From a virus, in IMG/VR virus record IMGVR_UViG_3300019776_001116, positions 1 through 43,637 of that record: DNA of 43,637 nucleotides; one strand, written 5' to 3'. Both the position numbers and the translations under genes were made by a program. Positions 6,988 through 15,117 of this stretch are shown here, piece after piece (the first letter of the stretch is position 1; each line of letters opens with the position of its first letter). The notes under the pieces are model-generated. The model worked only from the letters and a program-made list of their open reading frames with translations, had not been told where the DNA came from and ran no database searches.

Positions 6988-7251
6988 ATGCGAAACCAAG
7001 CCCTATCTCTTCAAGTCGGCCGTAGCCAGTCGCGCTACCAGCCGGACAACACCCCACGCCTGGCCCTTGACGAAAACGAGCTCGCCACCCGCTGGGGGCT
7101 GTCCGTCAAGACCCTGCGCCGCTGGCGGCAGGAACAGATCGGCCCGATCTTTTGCAAGCTCGGCGCCAGCGTCCGGTACCAGATCTCTGCCATCGAGCAG
7201 TACGAGCGCCAAGTAGCCCGGTTCTCAACCTCTGCTCGCGCATACCAGTGA
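6988..7251 (+). CDS. Small HTH DNA-binding protein (AlpA/MerR-like)
   Basis: 87 residues. ATG 6988 follows GGAG by 7 bases; an upstream start at 6943 would run through the hairpin. The centre reads LALDENELATRWGLSVKTLRRWRQEQ, a winged-helix HTH of the AlpA/excisionase/MerR type, followed by GASVRYQISAIEQYE, matching the usual wing and following helix. It opens the plus-strand early operon, divergent from the antitoxin operon, and the next gene starts 11 bases later. It probably regulates early transcription or assists recombination. No CI- or Cro-like protein is seen nearby, so this may be one of the main early regulators. Confidence 0.82.
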   Translation: MRNQALSLQVGRSQSRYQPDNTPRLALDENELATRWGLSVKTLRRWRQEQIGPIFCKLGASVRYQISAIEQYERQVARFSTSARAYQ

Positions 7252-7262
7252 GGAGGCCGGTG

Positions 7263-7739
7263 ATGACTGATCTGACCGTCTTCCCCGCCGACATCGCCGA
7301 GATGTCGATTGCCCAACTGGCCAGCCTGCCTGCCCAGCAACTTTACGAAATCGATACCAACCTCGACCAGGCCATCGCCTGGCTCAAGAGTGCACGCACC
7401 AAGGTGGATACCGCCCTGGAGCAGCGCGTCGGTGCCCAAGGCCGTGAAGCCCTGCGTGACACGGGACGCGATTTCGGCACCGCTCACCTCAAGGCCGATG
7501 GTCTGCACGTGAAGTTCGAGTTGCCCAAGAAAGTGTCCTGGGACCAGAAAAAGCTCAAGGTCATCGCCGAACGCATCGTCGCCTCGGGCGAAGCCGTCGA
7601 GAGCTACCTCGACGTGAAGTTGGCGGTACCCGAGTCCCGTTACACCAACTGGCCACCGACCCTGCAGCAGCAGTTCGCCGATGCCCGCACGGTGGAGGCT
7701 GGCAAGCCAACCTTCACCCTTTCCTTCGATTCGGAGTAA
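7263..7739 (+). CDS. Conserved early phage protein of unknown function
   Basis: 158 residues. ATG 7263 has GAGGAGG 5 bases upstream, overlapping the previous stop. The N-terminal half is helical (SIAQLASLPAQQLYEIDTNL) and probably coiled. The C-terminal half has charged and beta-like segments (ADGLHVKFELPKKVSWDQKK). No catalytic motif, signal peptide or zinc site is visible. Its stop overlaps the next start (TAATG), so it is translationally coupled to the Bro-N gene. Position among replication and recombination genes suggests a DNA-metabolism accessory role; this is inference only. Confidence 0.78.
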   Translation: MTDLTVFPADIAEMSIAQLASLPAQQLYEIDTNLDQAIAWLKSARTKVDTALEQRVGAQGREALRDTGRDFGTAHLKADGLHVKFELPKKVSWDQKKLKVIAERIVASGEAVESYLDVKLAVPESRYTNWPPTLQQQFADARTVEAGKPTFTLSFDSE

Positions 7740-8503
7740 TGGCCATGAGCGCAATCATTCCCTTCCAGTTCGAAGCGCACGCTGTGCGCGTCCAGGTCGA
7801 TGATCAGGGGCAGCCGTGGTTCAACGCCACTGATGTCTGCGATGCCCTGGAGATGGGCAATCCGTCGCAGGCGATCAAATCCCACGTCGACGCAGAGGAT
7901 CTCCAGAAATTGGAGACCCTCACGGCAGGCGGTCGCCAGCGCCAGAACCACGTCAATGAATCGGGCGTGTACGCCCTGATCCTCGGTAGCACCAAGGACG
8001 CCGCCAAACGCTTCAAACGCTGGGTCACCCACGAGGTACTGCCGTCGATCCGCAAGACCGGCAGCTTCGCCGTTCCCGGCGCCATTGCCAGCCTGCCAGC
8101 ACCCACCCAGGACCGTGTCACCGCGCTGCTTCTGATCGGCGAAGCCGTGGCCAAAGTGCCCGGGGTGAAGGCCGGGATCGCCATGGCGGCCACGCTCACC
8201 TGCATTCAGGAAAACACGGGCCTCGCCGTCGAGGCCCTGCGTCGCACGCTGCCAGCCGCCAACGAGCCGATCTGCGCGCTCAACGCCACCCAGCTCGGAA
8301 AACTCGCCGGGCTGTCCGCCAAGACCACCAACCAGCGTCTGGCCGCCCTGGGACTGCAGTACCGCAACGATCGCGATGAATGGGAGTTAACCGAAGCAGG
8401 GGAAGCCTGGGCGGAGGCCATGCCGTATTCCCGAAACGGCCACAGCGGCTACCAGATTCTCTGGAATCCGGCGGTGGCTGAACAGTTGCGGGAGGTGGCG
8501 TGA
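7739..8503 (+). CDS. Bro-N domain antirepressor-like protein
   Basis: 254 residues. The N-terminal about 105 residues form a Bro-N domain: HAVRVQVDDQGQPWFNATDV, then NESGVYALILGSTKDAAKRF, then WVTHEVLPSIRKTG, the classic order. The middle is a helical linker. The C-terminus has an HTH-like segment LNATQLGKLAGLSAKTTNQR and a small domain ending in GYQILWNP. Bro-N proteins bind DNA and are common phage antirepressors that respond to inducing signals. The first ATG (7739) overlaps the previous stop; a second ATG at 7745 is equally usable. In a phage without a recognisable CI repressor, this gene is a likely part of the lysis-lysogeny switch. Confidence 0.88.
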   Translation: MAMSAIIPFQFEAHAVRVQVDDQGQPWFNATDVCDALEMGNPSQAIKSHVDAEDLQKLETLTAGGRQRQNHVNESGVYALILGSTKDAAKRFKRWVTHEVLPSIRKTGSFAVPGAIASLPAPTQDRVTALLLIGEAVAKVPGVKAGIAMAATLTCIQENTGLAVEALRRTLPAANEPICALNATQLGKLAGLSAKTTNQRLAALGLQYRNDRDEWELTEAGEAWAEAMPYSRNGHSGYQILWNPAVAEQLREVA

Positions 8504-9342
8504 TGGCACTTCCAATCATCAGCGCTTCCCAGCGTTTGGCAGAAAAGCAAGGCGTCAAGCTGGTGCTGCTCGGCAAAAGCGGCATCGGCAAAACCACCCA
8601 GCTCAAGACCTTGCCCGAGGACAGCACGCTGTTCGTGGACCTGGAGGCGGGCGATCTCGCGGTCAAGGACTGGCATGGCGACTGCGTACGTCCCGCCACC
8701 TGGCCCGAGTTTCGCGACCTGGTGGTCTTCCTGGCTGGCCCCAACCCGGCGCTGCCGCCTGAGGCCCCGTACTCGCAGGCTCACTTCGACCATGTCTGCG
8801 AGCGCTACGGCGACCCGGCTCAACTGGCCAAGTACGACACCTACTTTGTTGACAGCATCACGGTGCTGGCACGGCTGGCCCTGATTTGGGCCAAGGTCCA
8901 GCCACAGGCGATGTCCGAGCGCACCGGCAAGCCCGACACCCGAGGGGCTTATGGCCTGCTGGGCCAGGAAATGCTGACGGCGCTGACCCACCTGCAGCAC
9001 GCTCGAGGCAAGCACGTTGTGTTTGTCTCCATCCTGGACGAGAAGCTTGATGACTTCAACCGCAAGGTGTTCGTGCCGCAGATCGAGGGCTCCAAAACCG
9101 CCGCCGAGCTGCCCGGCATCGTCGACGAGGTGGTGACGCTGGCCGAGATCAAGGCTGAGGACGGAAGCAGCTACCGCGCCTTCATCACCCACACGCTCAA
9201 CCCCTATGGCTACCCGGCCAAGGACCGCTCCGGCCAGCTTGACCTGCAAGAGCCGCCCAACCTGCGCGCGCTCATCGACAAGTGCGCCGCTGCCACCCGC
9301 ATGCCCTCTGGCAATTCCACATCCCAAACACACAAGGAGTAA
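8503..9342 (+). CDS. Phage P-loop ATPase, RecA/Sak4-like
   Basis: 279 residues from ATG 8503, overlapping the previous stop (TGATG). Walker A is GKSGIGKTT (24-32). A following strand TLFVDLEAGD and the Walker B-like YDTYFVDSI fit an ASCE/RecA-fold ATPase. The central region has a helical insert and HARGKHVVFVSILDEK, like the phage AAA/Sak4 ATP-binding proteins that anneal single-stranded DNA with help from SSB. The next gene has SSB-like placement, and a PD-(D/E)XK nuclease lies three genes on, which together would make an annealase-nuclease recombination set. The exact biochemical class is inferred. Confidence 0.87.
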   Translation: MALPIISASQRLAEKQGVKLVLLGKSGIGKTTQLKTLPEDSTLFVDLEAGDLAVKDWHGDCVRPATWPEFRDLVVFLAGPNPALPPEAPYSQAHFDHVCERYGDPAQLAKYDTYFVDSITVLARLALIWAKVQPQAMSERTGKPDTRGAYGLLGQEMLTALTHLQHARGKHVVFVSILDEKLDDFNRKVFVPQIEGSKTAAELPGIVDEVVTLAEIKAEDGSSYRAFITHTLNPYGYPAKDRSGQLDLQEPPNLRALIDKCAAATRMPSGNSTSQTHKE

Positions 9343-9345
9343 TTC

Positions 9346-9999
9346 ATGTCCAACTGGTCCGATTTCAACGACGCCGAACAACAGCAATCCTTCGATCTCA
9401 TCCCCAAGGGCACGGTCGCCAAGGTCCGCATGACGGTCAAACCCGGTGGGTACGACGACCCCAGCCAAGGCTGGCTCGGCGGTTACGCCACCCAGAGCTT
9501 TGAGACCGGCAGCATCTTCCTGGCCTGTGAGTTCGTCGTGCTCGAGGGCGAATACACCCGCCGCAAGCTGTGGTCCAACATTGGCTTGTACAGCAGCAAG
9601 GGGCCCACCTGGGGCAACATGGGTCGCACCTTCGTGCGGGCAGCCTTGAACTCGGCGCGCAACGTCCGCCCAGACGACAACACGCCCCAGGCTGCAGCGG
9701 CCCGCCGCATCCAGGGCTTCCATGAGCTGGACGGTCTGGAGTTCGTCGCCCGCATCGACATCGAGAAAGACGGTCGTGGCGAGGCGAAGAACGTCGTCAA
9801 GATGGCTGTGGAGCCGGGTGAGCCTGAATACGCGCCCACGATGGCTGGCACAGGCTTCATCCCCAACCGTACGGCTGGGGCGCCGGTGGCAACCTCAAGC
9901 GCAGTCCCGCCCGTATCCCCGACCTCAGCACCAACCGCAGCCGCACCGGCATCAGCCCAACGGCCTGCGGTGTCCGGCAAGCCCGCCTGGGCGCAGTGA
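9346..9999 (+). CDS. SSB-like early phage protein (function inferred)
   Basis: 217 residues, starting 3 bases after the ATPase stop with AAGGAG upstream. The first 150 residues contain beta-strand-rich segments (GTVAKVRMTVKPGGYDD, SIFLACEFVVLEGEYTRRKL) and conserved aromatics, compatible with an OB-like single-strand DNA-binding fold. The last 50 residues are a disordered Ala/Pro/Ser/Thr tail ending in GKPAWAQ, much as SSB proteins end in a flexible tail, although the usual acidic tip is absent. Pairing with a Sak4-like ATPase supports an SSB or annealase partner role. Family identity is not certain. Confidence 0.75.
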   Translation: MSNWSDFNDAEQQQSFDLIPKGTVAKVRMTVKPGGYDDPSQGWLGGYATQSFETGSIFLACEFVVLEGEYTRRKLWSNIGLYSSKGPTWGNMGRTFVRAALNSARNVRPDDNTPQAAAARRIQGFHELDGLEFVARIDIEKDGRGEAKNVVKMAVEPGEPEYAPTMAGTGFIPNRTAGAPVATSSAVPPVSPTSAPTAAAPASAQRPAVSGKPAWAQ

Positions 10000-10008
10000 G
10001 GGAGGAGA

Positions 10009-10488
10009 GTGAAATGCTGGGTCTGCTCAAGACAGGCCCGGGGGTACGGCCATACCGACAACCGGCATGGCATCGGCAACCCCCGGCGCTATCCCATCGA
10101 CTGGGTCTTCTGTTCCCGCCGCTGCCAAGATGCCTTCCATCGCATGTATGGCAGCTGGGTGGATGCCCAGAAGTTCGGCAAGGAGGTCGAGATGATCGAC
10201 GCCTCTGACATCGAACGCGCGGCCATGCGCCAGTGCCTCAAGGCCTTCGGCGAAGCCGCTGGTGAGATCGGCTTTGCCAAACCGCTGGGTGATTACTCGG
10301 AGGTCGAAGCCTTGCAGGTGATCGAATCAATAGTCACTTGCTACACGGATGCCATGGCGGCGCACCACGAGGCCAGCAAGTTTCCGCCAGTGCGTGGCAT
10401 GCCACCGACGCAGGATCCACTCGCGCACCCGTTTGCCGATCTGGAAGACGACCTGCCGTGGGAAGAGCCGAAGGGGAGGAAGCCATGA
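10009..10488 (+). CDS. Zinc-finger early phage protein
   Basis: 159 residues from GTG 10009, with GGAGGAGA just upstream. The N-terminus shows CWVC at 3-6 and CSRRC at about 35-39, a four-Cys zinc-binding knuckle, around RRYPIDWVFCSRRCQDAFH. This pattern recalls a phage family I believe is named DUF6511 (unchecked). The central part is helical, and the C-terminus is acidic and proline-rich (LPWEEPKGRKP). Its stop overlaps the start of the nuclease gene (ATGA). Function unknown; it is likely a nucleic-acid-binding accessory of the replication or recombination set. Confidence 0.8.
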   Translation: MKCWVCSRQARGYGHTDNRHGIGNPRRYPIDWVFCSRRCQDAFHRMYGSWVDAQKFGKEVEMIDASDIERAAMRQCLKAFGEAAGEIGFAKPLGDYSEVEALQVIESIVTCYTDAMAAHHEASKFPPVRGMPPTQDPLAHPFADLEDDLPWEEPKGRKP

Positions 10489-11222
10489 TCGACTTCAACT
10501 CTTCGGCCAGTGTCTCAGGCCAATTGACCGCCCTGGTGGATGCCGGGATGCAGCGTGCCCGGGCTTCTGAGCCAGGTCGGGATTACCTTGGCGCGTCACG
10601 TCTGGGTGTGGCTTGCGAGCGCGCCCTGCAATACGAGTTCGCCAAGGCGCCCCTCGACAGTGGCCGTCGCCTGGAGGGGCGCATGCTGCGCATCTTCGAG
10701 CGTGGCCATGTCATGGAGGATTGCATGGTCGCCTGGCTGCGCGCAGCCGGGTTTGACCTGCGCACCCGCAAGCCCGACGGCGAGCAGTTCGGCTTCTCGG
10801 CGGCCGACGGGCGACTCAAGGGCCACGTCGATGGCGTGATCGTTGCTGGCCCCGAGGGCTTTGCTTATCCCGCCCTGTGGGAGAACAAGTGCCTGGGCAA
10901 CAAGTCTTGGCGCGATCTCGACAAGCACAAGCTGGCTGTCTCCAAGCCCGTCTACGCGGCACAAGTCGCGATCTACCAAGCCTATCTCGAACTGCACGAG
11001 CACCCGGCCATCTTCACGGCGATCAACGCCGACACCATGGAGATCTACACCGAGCTCGTGCCCTTTGATCCTGCGCTGGCGCAGCGCATGTCGGATCGGG
11101 CCGTCAAGGTCATCACCGCCACCCAAGCTGGTGAACTGCTGCCGCGCAGCTTCAACGACTCGACCCATTTCGAATGCCGTATGTGCGCCTGGCAGGACCG
11201 CTGCTGGAGGAATCCCACATGA
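10485..11222 (+). CDS. PD-(D/E)XK nuclease, Cas4/RecB-like
   Basis: 245 residues from ATG 10485, coupled to the previous gene. The motif order is FERGHVMED (an N-terminal acidic helix), GHVDGVIV with catalytic Asp116, and LWENK with Glu133 and Lys135, the D...ExK core of the fold. A Gln/Tyr helix (YAAQVAIYQAYLE) follows, typical of RecB-like exonucleases. Cys44 and the C-terminal CRMCAWQDRC recall the iron-sulfur cluster of Cas4/AddB-type nucleases, but the exact four-Cys arrangement is not certain. It probably resects double-stranded ends for the phage annealase. Confidence 0.88.
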   Translation: MIDFNSSASVSGQLTALVDAGMQRARASEPGRDYLGASRLGVACERALQYEFAKAPLDSGRRLEGRMLRIFERGHVMEDCMVAWLRAAGFDLRTRKPDGEQFGFSAADGRLKGHVDGVIVAGPEGFAYPALWENKCLGNKSWRDLDKHKLAVSKPVYAAQVAIYQAYLELHEHPAIFTAINADTMEIYTELVPFDPALAQRMSDRAVKVITATQAGELLPRSFNDSTHFECRMCAWQDRCWRNPT

Positions 11223-11455
11223 ACGACCACAACACCCCACAACCCGAACCCATGGTGGATGCCAAGCAGGCCGCCGCTGCATTGCGCTTGCCGTACTACT
11301 GGTTTGCTGACCCCGCGATGCGTCAACGCTATCGCATCCCCCACTACCAGATCGGCGCACTGATTCGCTACCGCCTCAGCGAGCTCTCCATCTGGATGGC
11401 AAACAGCCATCTGAATCAGGATGGGGGCAGTGACACGGTCGAGGAGGCTCAATGA
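11219..11455 (+). CDS. Small DNA-binding-type protein ahead of the primase
   Basis: 78 residues. ATG 11219 overlaps the nuclease stop, and its own stop overlaps the primase start (both ATGA), so three genes are coupled. The segment VDAKQAAAALRLPYYWFADP followed by RIPHYQIGALIRYRLSELSIW resembles the compact HTH/wing of excisionase-like or MerR-like proteins. It might load the primase-helicase at an origin or regulate the operon; this is inference. Confidence 0.77.
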   Translation: MNDHNTPQPEPMVDAKQAAAALRLPYYWFADPAMRQRYRIPHYQIGALIRYRLSELSIWMANSHLNQDGGSDTVEEAQ

Positions 11456-13740
11456 TCGATTTCAACGACATTGAGAACCCTGCGTCTGCCAGTCACGAAA
11501 CCACGCGTGAACAGGTCCGTAGCGAGCTGTTGACCCGGCTCGAATCAGTGCTGATGGGCCTGTTGCCCGCAGGCAAAGTCAAGCGCGGCAAGTTCCTGAT
11601 CGGCGACATCCTCGGCAGCCCGGGCGACAGCCTGGAAGTGGTGCTCACTGGCGAGAAGGCGGGTCTGTGGACCGACCGCGCAGACGACTCCGGTGGCGAC
11701 ATCTTCGACCTGATCGGCAGCCACTTTGGCATCGACGTCCATGGTGACTTTGCGGCGGTGCTCACCAGTTGCGCCGACCTCATCGGGCGCTCGGCAGCAA
11801 CACCGCGCAAGTCCAAAAAAGACGTGCCCGTTGATGAACTGGGCCCAGCTACCGCCAAATGGGATTACCTCGATGGCGAAGGCAAGCTGATCGCCGTCGT
11901 CTACCGCTACGACCCGCCCGGTGGCAAGAAGGAGTTCCGGCCCTGGGATGCCAAGCGTCGCAAGATGGCGCCGCCCGAGCCACGGCCGCTGTACAACCAG
12001 CCTGGCATGCGGGCGGCGGATACCGTCGTCCTGGTCGAGGGCGAAAAATCTGCCCAGGCCCTGATCGACACCGGCATCTGCGCCACCACCGCCATGCACG
12101 GAGCCAATGCGCCGATCGAGAAAACCGACTGGTCGCCGCTTGCTGGCAAGGTCGTGCTGATCTGGCCCGACAAGGACAAGCCAGGCTGGGAATACGCCGA
12201 CCGTGCTTCGCAAACGATCCTGATGGCCGGGGCTCGCACTTGTCACATCCTGTACCCACCGGAGGACGCCCCCGAGGGTTGGGACGCCGCAGACGCCCGT
12301 TCGGAAGGCTTCGATGTGGCCGGCTTCATCGCGCATGGCCCGCGCATGCAAATGCACCTGGTCGATGACGATCCAGACACGCTGGCCAAAGCGGTCGGAC
12401 CTGAGGAGGCAGTCTGGGGCACGGAGGATGCGCTGGCGCTGTCCTTCACCCGCCGGTATCACAAGGACTGGCGCTATGTGGCCGGCTGGGGCAAGTGGCT
12501 GGTCTGGGACGGGCAGCGCTGGCGCTCGGAAGACACGCTCGCCGCCACCGACCTGATCCGTCATGTGTGTCGGCATGCCTCGCTCAACACCCGTAACCCG
12601 CGTATCGCGTCCAAGTTGGCCGCGTCCAGCACAGTGGGCGGTGTCGAACGTCTGGCACGAGCTGACCGCAGGCATGCCGCCACTACCGAGGAGTGGGATG
12701 CCGATCCGTGGCTGCTCAACACCCCGGGCGGCGTGATCGATCTGCGCAGTGGCCGTCTGCGGCCGCATGAACGGGCTGATCGGATGACCAAGATCACCAC
12801 GGCCACACCCCGAGGCGAATGCCCGCAATGGCGAGCGTTTCTGAGTGACGTGACCGGCGGTGATCAGAACCTGCAGGACTACCTGCAGCGCATGGTGGGC
12901 TACGCATTGACGGGCTCCACGCGTGAGCACGCGCTTTTCTTCCTGTACGGCACGGGCGCCAACGGCAAGTCGGTGTTCGTCAACACCCTGGCCGACATCC
13001 TGGGTGACTACGCGACCAATGCGCCCATGGACACCTTCATGGAGACACGCACGGACCGACATCCCACCGATATGGCCGGGCTGCGAGGCGCGCGCTTTGT
13101 GGCGGCCATTGAGACCGAACAGGGGCGGCGCTGGGCGGAATCCAAGGTCAAGAGCCTGACCGGCGGTGACAAGATTGCCGCGCGCTTCATGCGCCAGGAC
13201 TTCTTTGAGTTCTTTCCGCAGTTCAAGCTCTTCGTGGCCGGCAACCACAAGCCCGCGATCCGCAATATCGACGAAGCCATGAAGCGGCGGCTTCACCTGA
13301 TCCCGTTCACGATCACCGTGCCACCCGAAAAACGCGACAAGCACCTGCAGCAAAAGCTGCTGGCGGAACGCGACGGAATCCTTGCCTGGGCGCTGGAAGG
13401 CTGTCTGGCCTGGCAACGGCTGGGTCGGCTCGATCCGCCACAACAGGTCTTGGATGCGACGGACGAGTACTTCGAAGCCGAGGACGCCCTGGGCCGCTGG
13501 CTCGATGAACGTTGCGTGCGGTTCGGGACGGCCAAGTCGCTGACGGCTGAGCTATTCACGGACTGGAAGCAGTGGGCAGAGGCCGCTGGGGAGTTCGTGG
13601 GCTCGCAAAAACGCTTCGCCGATTTGCTGCTGACCCGTGGCTTGGAGAAGTGGCGCAACGGCATGGGCCTGCGTGGCTTCCAAGGCATTGGCCTAAAGGT
13701 GCCGCCCACACCTTCATACACCCCGTACTCGGACAACTGA
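11452..13740 (+). CDS. Primase-helicase (TOPRIM-like plus SF3/D5 helicase)
   Basis: 762 residues. The N-terminal part has a TOPRIM-like pair: VVLVEGEKSAQAL (about 193-205) and VLIWPDKDKPGWEYAD (about 234). A D5_N-like linker domain follows, containing WLLNTPGGVIDLRSG. The SF3 helicase core has Walker A GTGANGKS (500-507), Walker B-like FVAAIETEQG, and sensor/motif C KLFVAGNHKPAI, followed by RRLHLIPF. The C-terminus is helical. Such proteins make primers and unwind the phage origin, and this is the main replication protein of the element. Its ATG overlaps the previous stop. The 139 bases after it contain a striking inverted repeat. Confidence 0.94.
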   Translation: MIDFNDIENPASASHETTREQVRSELLTRLESVLMGLLPAGKVKRGKFLIGDILGSPGDSLEVVLTGEKAGLWTDRADDSGGDIFDLIGSHFGIDVHGDFAAVLTSCADLIGRSAATPRKSKKDVPVDELGPATAKWDYLDGEGKLIAVVYRYDPPGGKKEFRPWDAKRRKMAPPEPRPLYNQPGMRAADTVVLVEGEKSAQALIDTGICATTAMHGANAPIEKTDWSPLAGKVVLIWPDKDKPGWEYADRASQTILMAGARTCHILYPPEDAPEGWDAADARSEGFDVAGFIAHGPRMQMHLVDDDPDTLAKAVGPEEAVWGTEDALALSFTRRYHKDWRYVAGWGKWLVWDGQRWRSEDTLAATDLIRHVCRHASLNTRNPRIASKLAASSTVGGVERLARADRRHAATTEEWDADPWLLNTPGGVIDLRSGRLRPHERADRMTKITTATPRGECPQWRAFLSDVTGGDQNLQDYLQRMVGYALTGSTREHALFFLYGTGANGKSVFVNTLADILGDYATNAPMDTFMETRTDRHPTDMAGLRGARFVAAIETEQGRRWAESKVKSLTGGDKIAARFMRQDFFEFFPQFKLFVAGNHKPAIRNIDEAMKRRLHLIPFTITVPPEKRDKHLQQKLLAERDGILAWALEGCLAWQRLGRLDPPQQVLDATDEYFEAEDALGRWLDERCVRFGTAKSLTAELFTDWKQWAEAAGEFVGSQKRFADLLLTRGLEKWRNGMGLRGFQGIGLKVPPTPSYTPYSDN

Positions 13741-13757
13741 CCCCATGAAAACCGTGC

Positions 13758-13854
13758 GTCTGACGGATCGGACAGACCTTGTCGAAACCCCTATATCCCG
13801 CGCGTCACGCGCACGTGTAGAGAGTTACGTCAAAACCTGTCCGATCCGTCAGAC
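13758..13854. repeat. 18-bp perfect inverted repeat with 61-base loop
   Basis: GTCTGACGGATCGGACAG (13758-13775) is exactly repeated in inverted form at 13837-13854. The loop holds a second palindrome GCGCGT C ACGCGC (13800-13812). The element fills most of the gap between the primase and resolvase genes. It could be a replication origin or cruciform, a regulatory binding site, or an RNA structure in the resolvase leader. The right arm is followed by eight A residues interrupted only by CG. Confidence 0.8.
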
Positions 13855-13879
13855 CGAAAAAAAAGCAAGGACTGACAAC

Positions 13880-14350
13880 ATGAACACGATCATCCTCGCC
13901 CTCGATCTGGGCACCCAAACTGGCTGGGCACTGGCCTGCCGCGACGGCAGCATCACCAGTGGCAGCCAATCCTTCAAACCGCAACGCTTCGAAGGCGGTG
14001 GCATGCGCTTCTTGCGGTTCAAGCGCTGGCTCACCGACATCAAGCAATGCAATGACGGCATTGACCAGGTGGTCTTCGAAGAGGTCCGCCGCCACGTCGG
14101 TGTCGACGCTGCCCACGCCTACGGCGGCTTCATGGGCCAGCTGACCGCCTGGTGCGAGCATCACCAGATCCCGTACCAGGGCATCCCGGTTGGCACGATC
14201 AAGAAGCACGCTACCGGCAAAGGCAATGCCAGCAAGGACGAGATGGTGGCATCCGTCCGTACCCGTGGTCACAGCCCGGCAGACGACAACGAGGCCGACG
14301 CCATAGCCTTGCTCTACCTTGCCCGTGAGATGGCCGCAGAGGGGGTGTGA
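13880..14350 (+). CDS. RuvC-like Holliday junction resolvase
   Basis: 156 residues. ATG 13880 is chosen because the RNase H-like core starts at once (NTIILALDLGTQTGWAL) and AAGGA lies upstream. An in-frame ATG at 13745 would add 45 residues through the inverted repeat. The catalytic acids are Asp in LALDLGTQTG, Glu in VVFEEV, and the acidic pair in DDNEADAIALLYLA near the end, the RuvC order. GIPVGTIKKHATGKGNASK matches the conserved basic loop. It would cut branched DNA before packaging or during recombination. Its gene directly follows a potential cruciform. Confidence 0.88.
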   Translation: MNTIILALDLGTQTGWALACRDGSITSGSQSFKPQRFEGGGMRFLRFKRWLTDIKQCNDGIDQVVFEEVRRHVGVDAAHAYGGFMGQLTAWCEHHQIPYQGIPVGTIKKHATGKGNASKDEMVASVRTRGHSPADDNEADAIALLYLAREMAAEGV

Positions 14351-14351
14351 C

Positions 14352-14561
14352 ATGAAAGTGCCGCAATACCGCTACCGCTGCCCCCTGGGCAATCTGCAGC
14401 CGACGACACCGGACCTGGACGCCGTCAAACGCGAAGGCTGGCGCAGTGACCACATCCTGGTGGTCTCTGAGCACGACGACCGGCTGGACTGGGTGGAAAA
14501 ACAATTCGTGCGCAGGCTGGGTGAACGCCTCTACGGTGATGGAGGTAATCGTCATGACTGA
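14352..14561 (+). CDS. Small early protein, unknown
   Basis: 69 residues. ATG 14352 starts 1 base after the resolvase stop, with a purine-rich GAGGGGG ribosome binding site. The sequence has an aromatic, basic N-terminus (KVPQYRYRCPLGN) and an acidic helical C-terminus (DDRLDWVEKQFVRRLGERL). No domain is recognised. It overlaps the next gene by 8 bases, which supports it as a real coupled gene. Confidence 0.66.
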   Translation: MKVPQYRYRCPLGNLQPTTPDLDAVKREGWRSDHILVVSEHDDRLDWVEKQFVRRLGERLYGDGGNRHD

Positions 14562-14979
14562 GACACGAACCGAATGGACGGTCGAGGACGTAGCTGCCCG
14601 CTTTGCCGAGGCTGCCGAGACGGCGCACAAGCTGCCACGCGTCAGGCCGGGTGGGTACTTCAACCCCTGGATGACGCTGGCCTTCCAAGTTCCTGAGCGC
14701 TACCCTGACCCCGAGCGGCTGTACCGACCCATGCCGCCCAGCCCCCAAGCCGTGGAGCGGATGCTCGAGACCATGCGTTGGGTGCAGTGGCTGGAAGTGG
14801 AGCAGCGACACCTGGTGTGGATGCGCGCCAACCGCTACGAGTGGCAGCAGATCGGCAGACGCTTCGCCTGTGACCGCAACACGGCAGTGCGGCGTTGGAA
14901 AAAGGCGATCTCACTGGTTTTGTTGCACCTGAATCACCCACATATCTGCAGGCCCAAAGCCATGGGTCAGGGAGGGTAA
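14554..14979 (+). CDS. HTH protein, DUF6362-like
   Basis: 141 residues. ATG 14554 has GGAGG 8 bases upstream. The N-terminus WTVEDVAARFAEAAETAHKL and the later MRWVQWLEVEQRHLVWMRA, WQQIGRRFACDRNTAVRRWKKA match a phage family I recall as DUF6362 (from memory). The C-terminal segment is a clear HTH that could contact DNA. It is the last gene of the early operon, and a 358-base noncoding region with repeats follows. It may act on those repeats or on the late promoter, similar in placement to late regulators (inference). Confidence 0.82.
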   Translation: MTETRTEWTVEDVAARFAEAAETAHKLPRVRPGGYFNPWMTLAFQVPERYPDPERLYRPMPPSPQAVERMLETMRWVQWLEVEQRHLVWMRANRYEWQQIGRRFACDRNTAVRRWKKAISLVLLHLNHPHICRPKAMGQGG

Positions 14980-15117
14980 GGGTCGGTTACTTTGTCCATG
15001 GTTTCGGGTGTTTGGCCGAAATCCGCACTTGTCGGCATGCAGCATGGCGGCCCATTTGAGCGTACAGTTTCGGCTATGGTCAGGAAAGAAGCGCAAAACG
15101 CAGATGTCACCAAAACT

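Noticed and set aside
8449-9723. 424-residue minus-strand open frame opposite the ATPase and SSB-like genes
   Set aside because: Spans two well-supported plus-strand genes, with no motifs of its own.
11545-13443. 632-residue minus-strand open frame opposite the primase-helicase
   Set aside because: It mirrors the codon structure of the primase gene, has no recognisable domain or ribosome binding site, and the plus-strand protein has clear motifs throughout.
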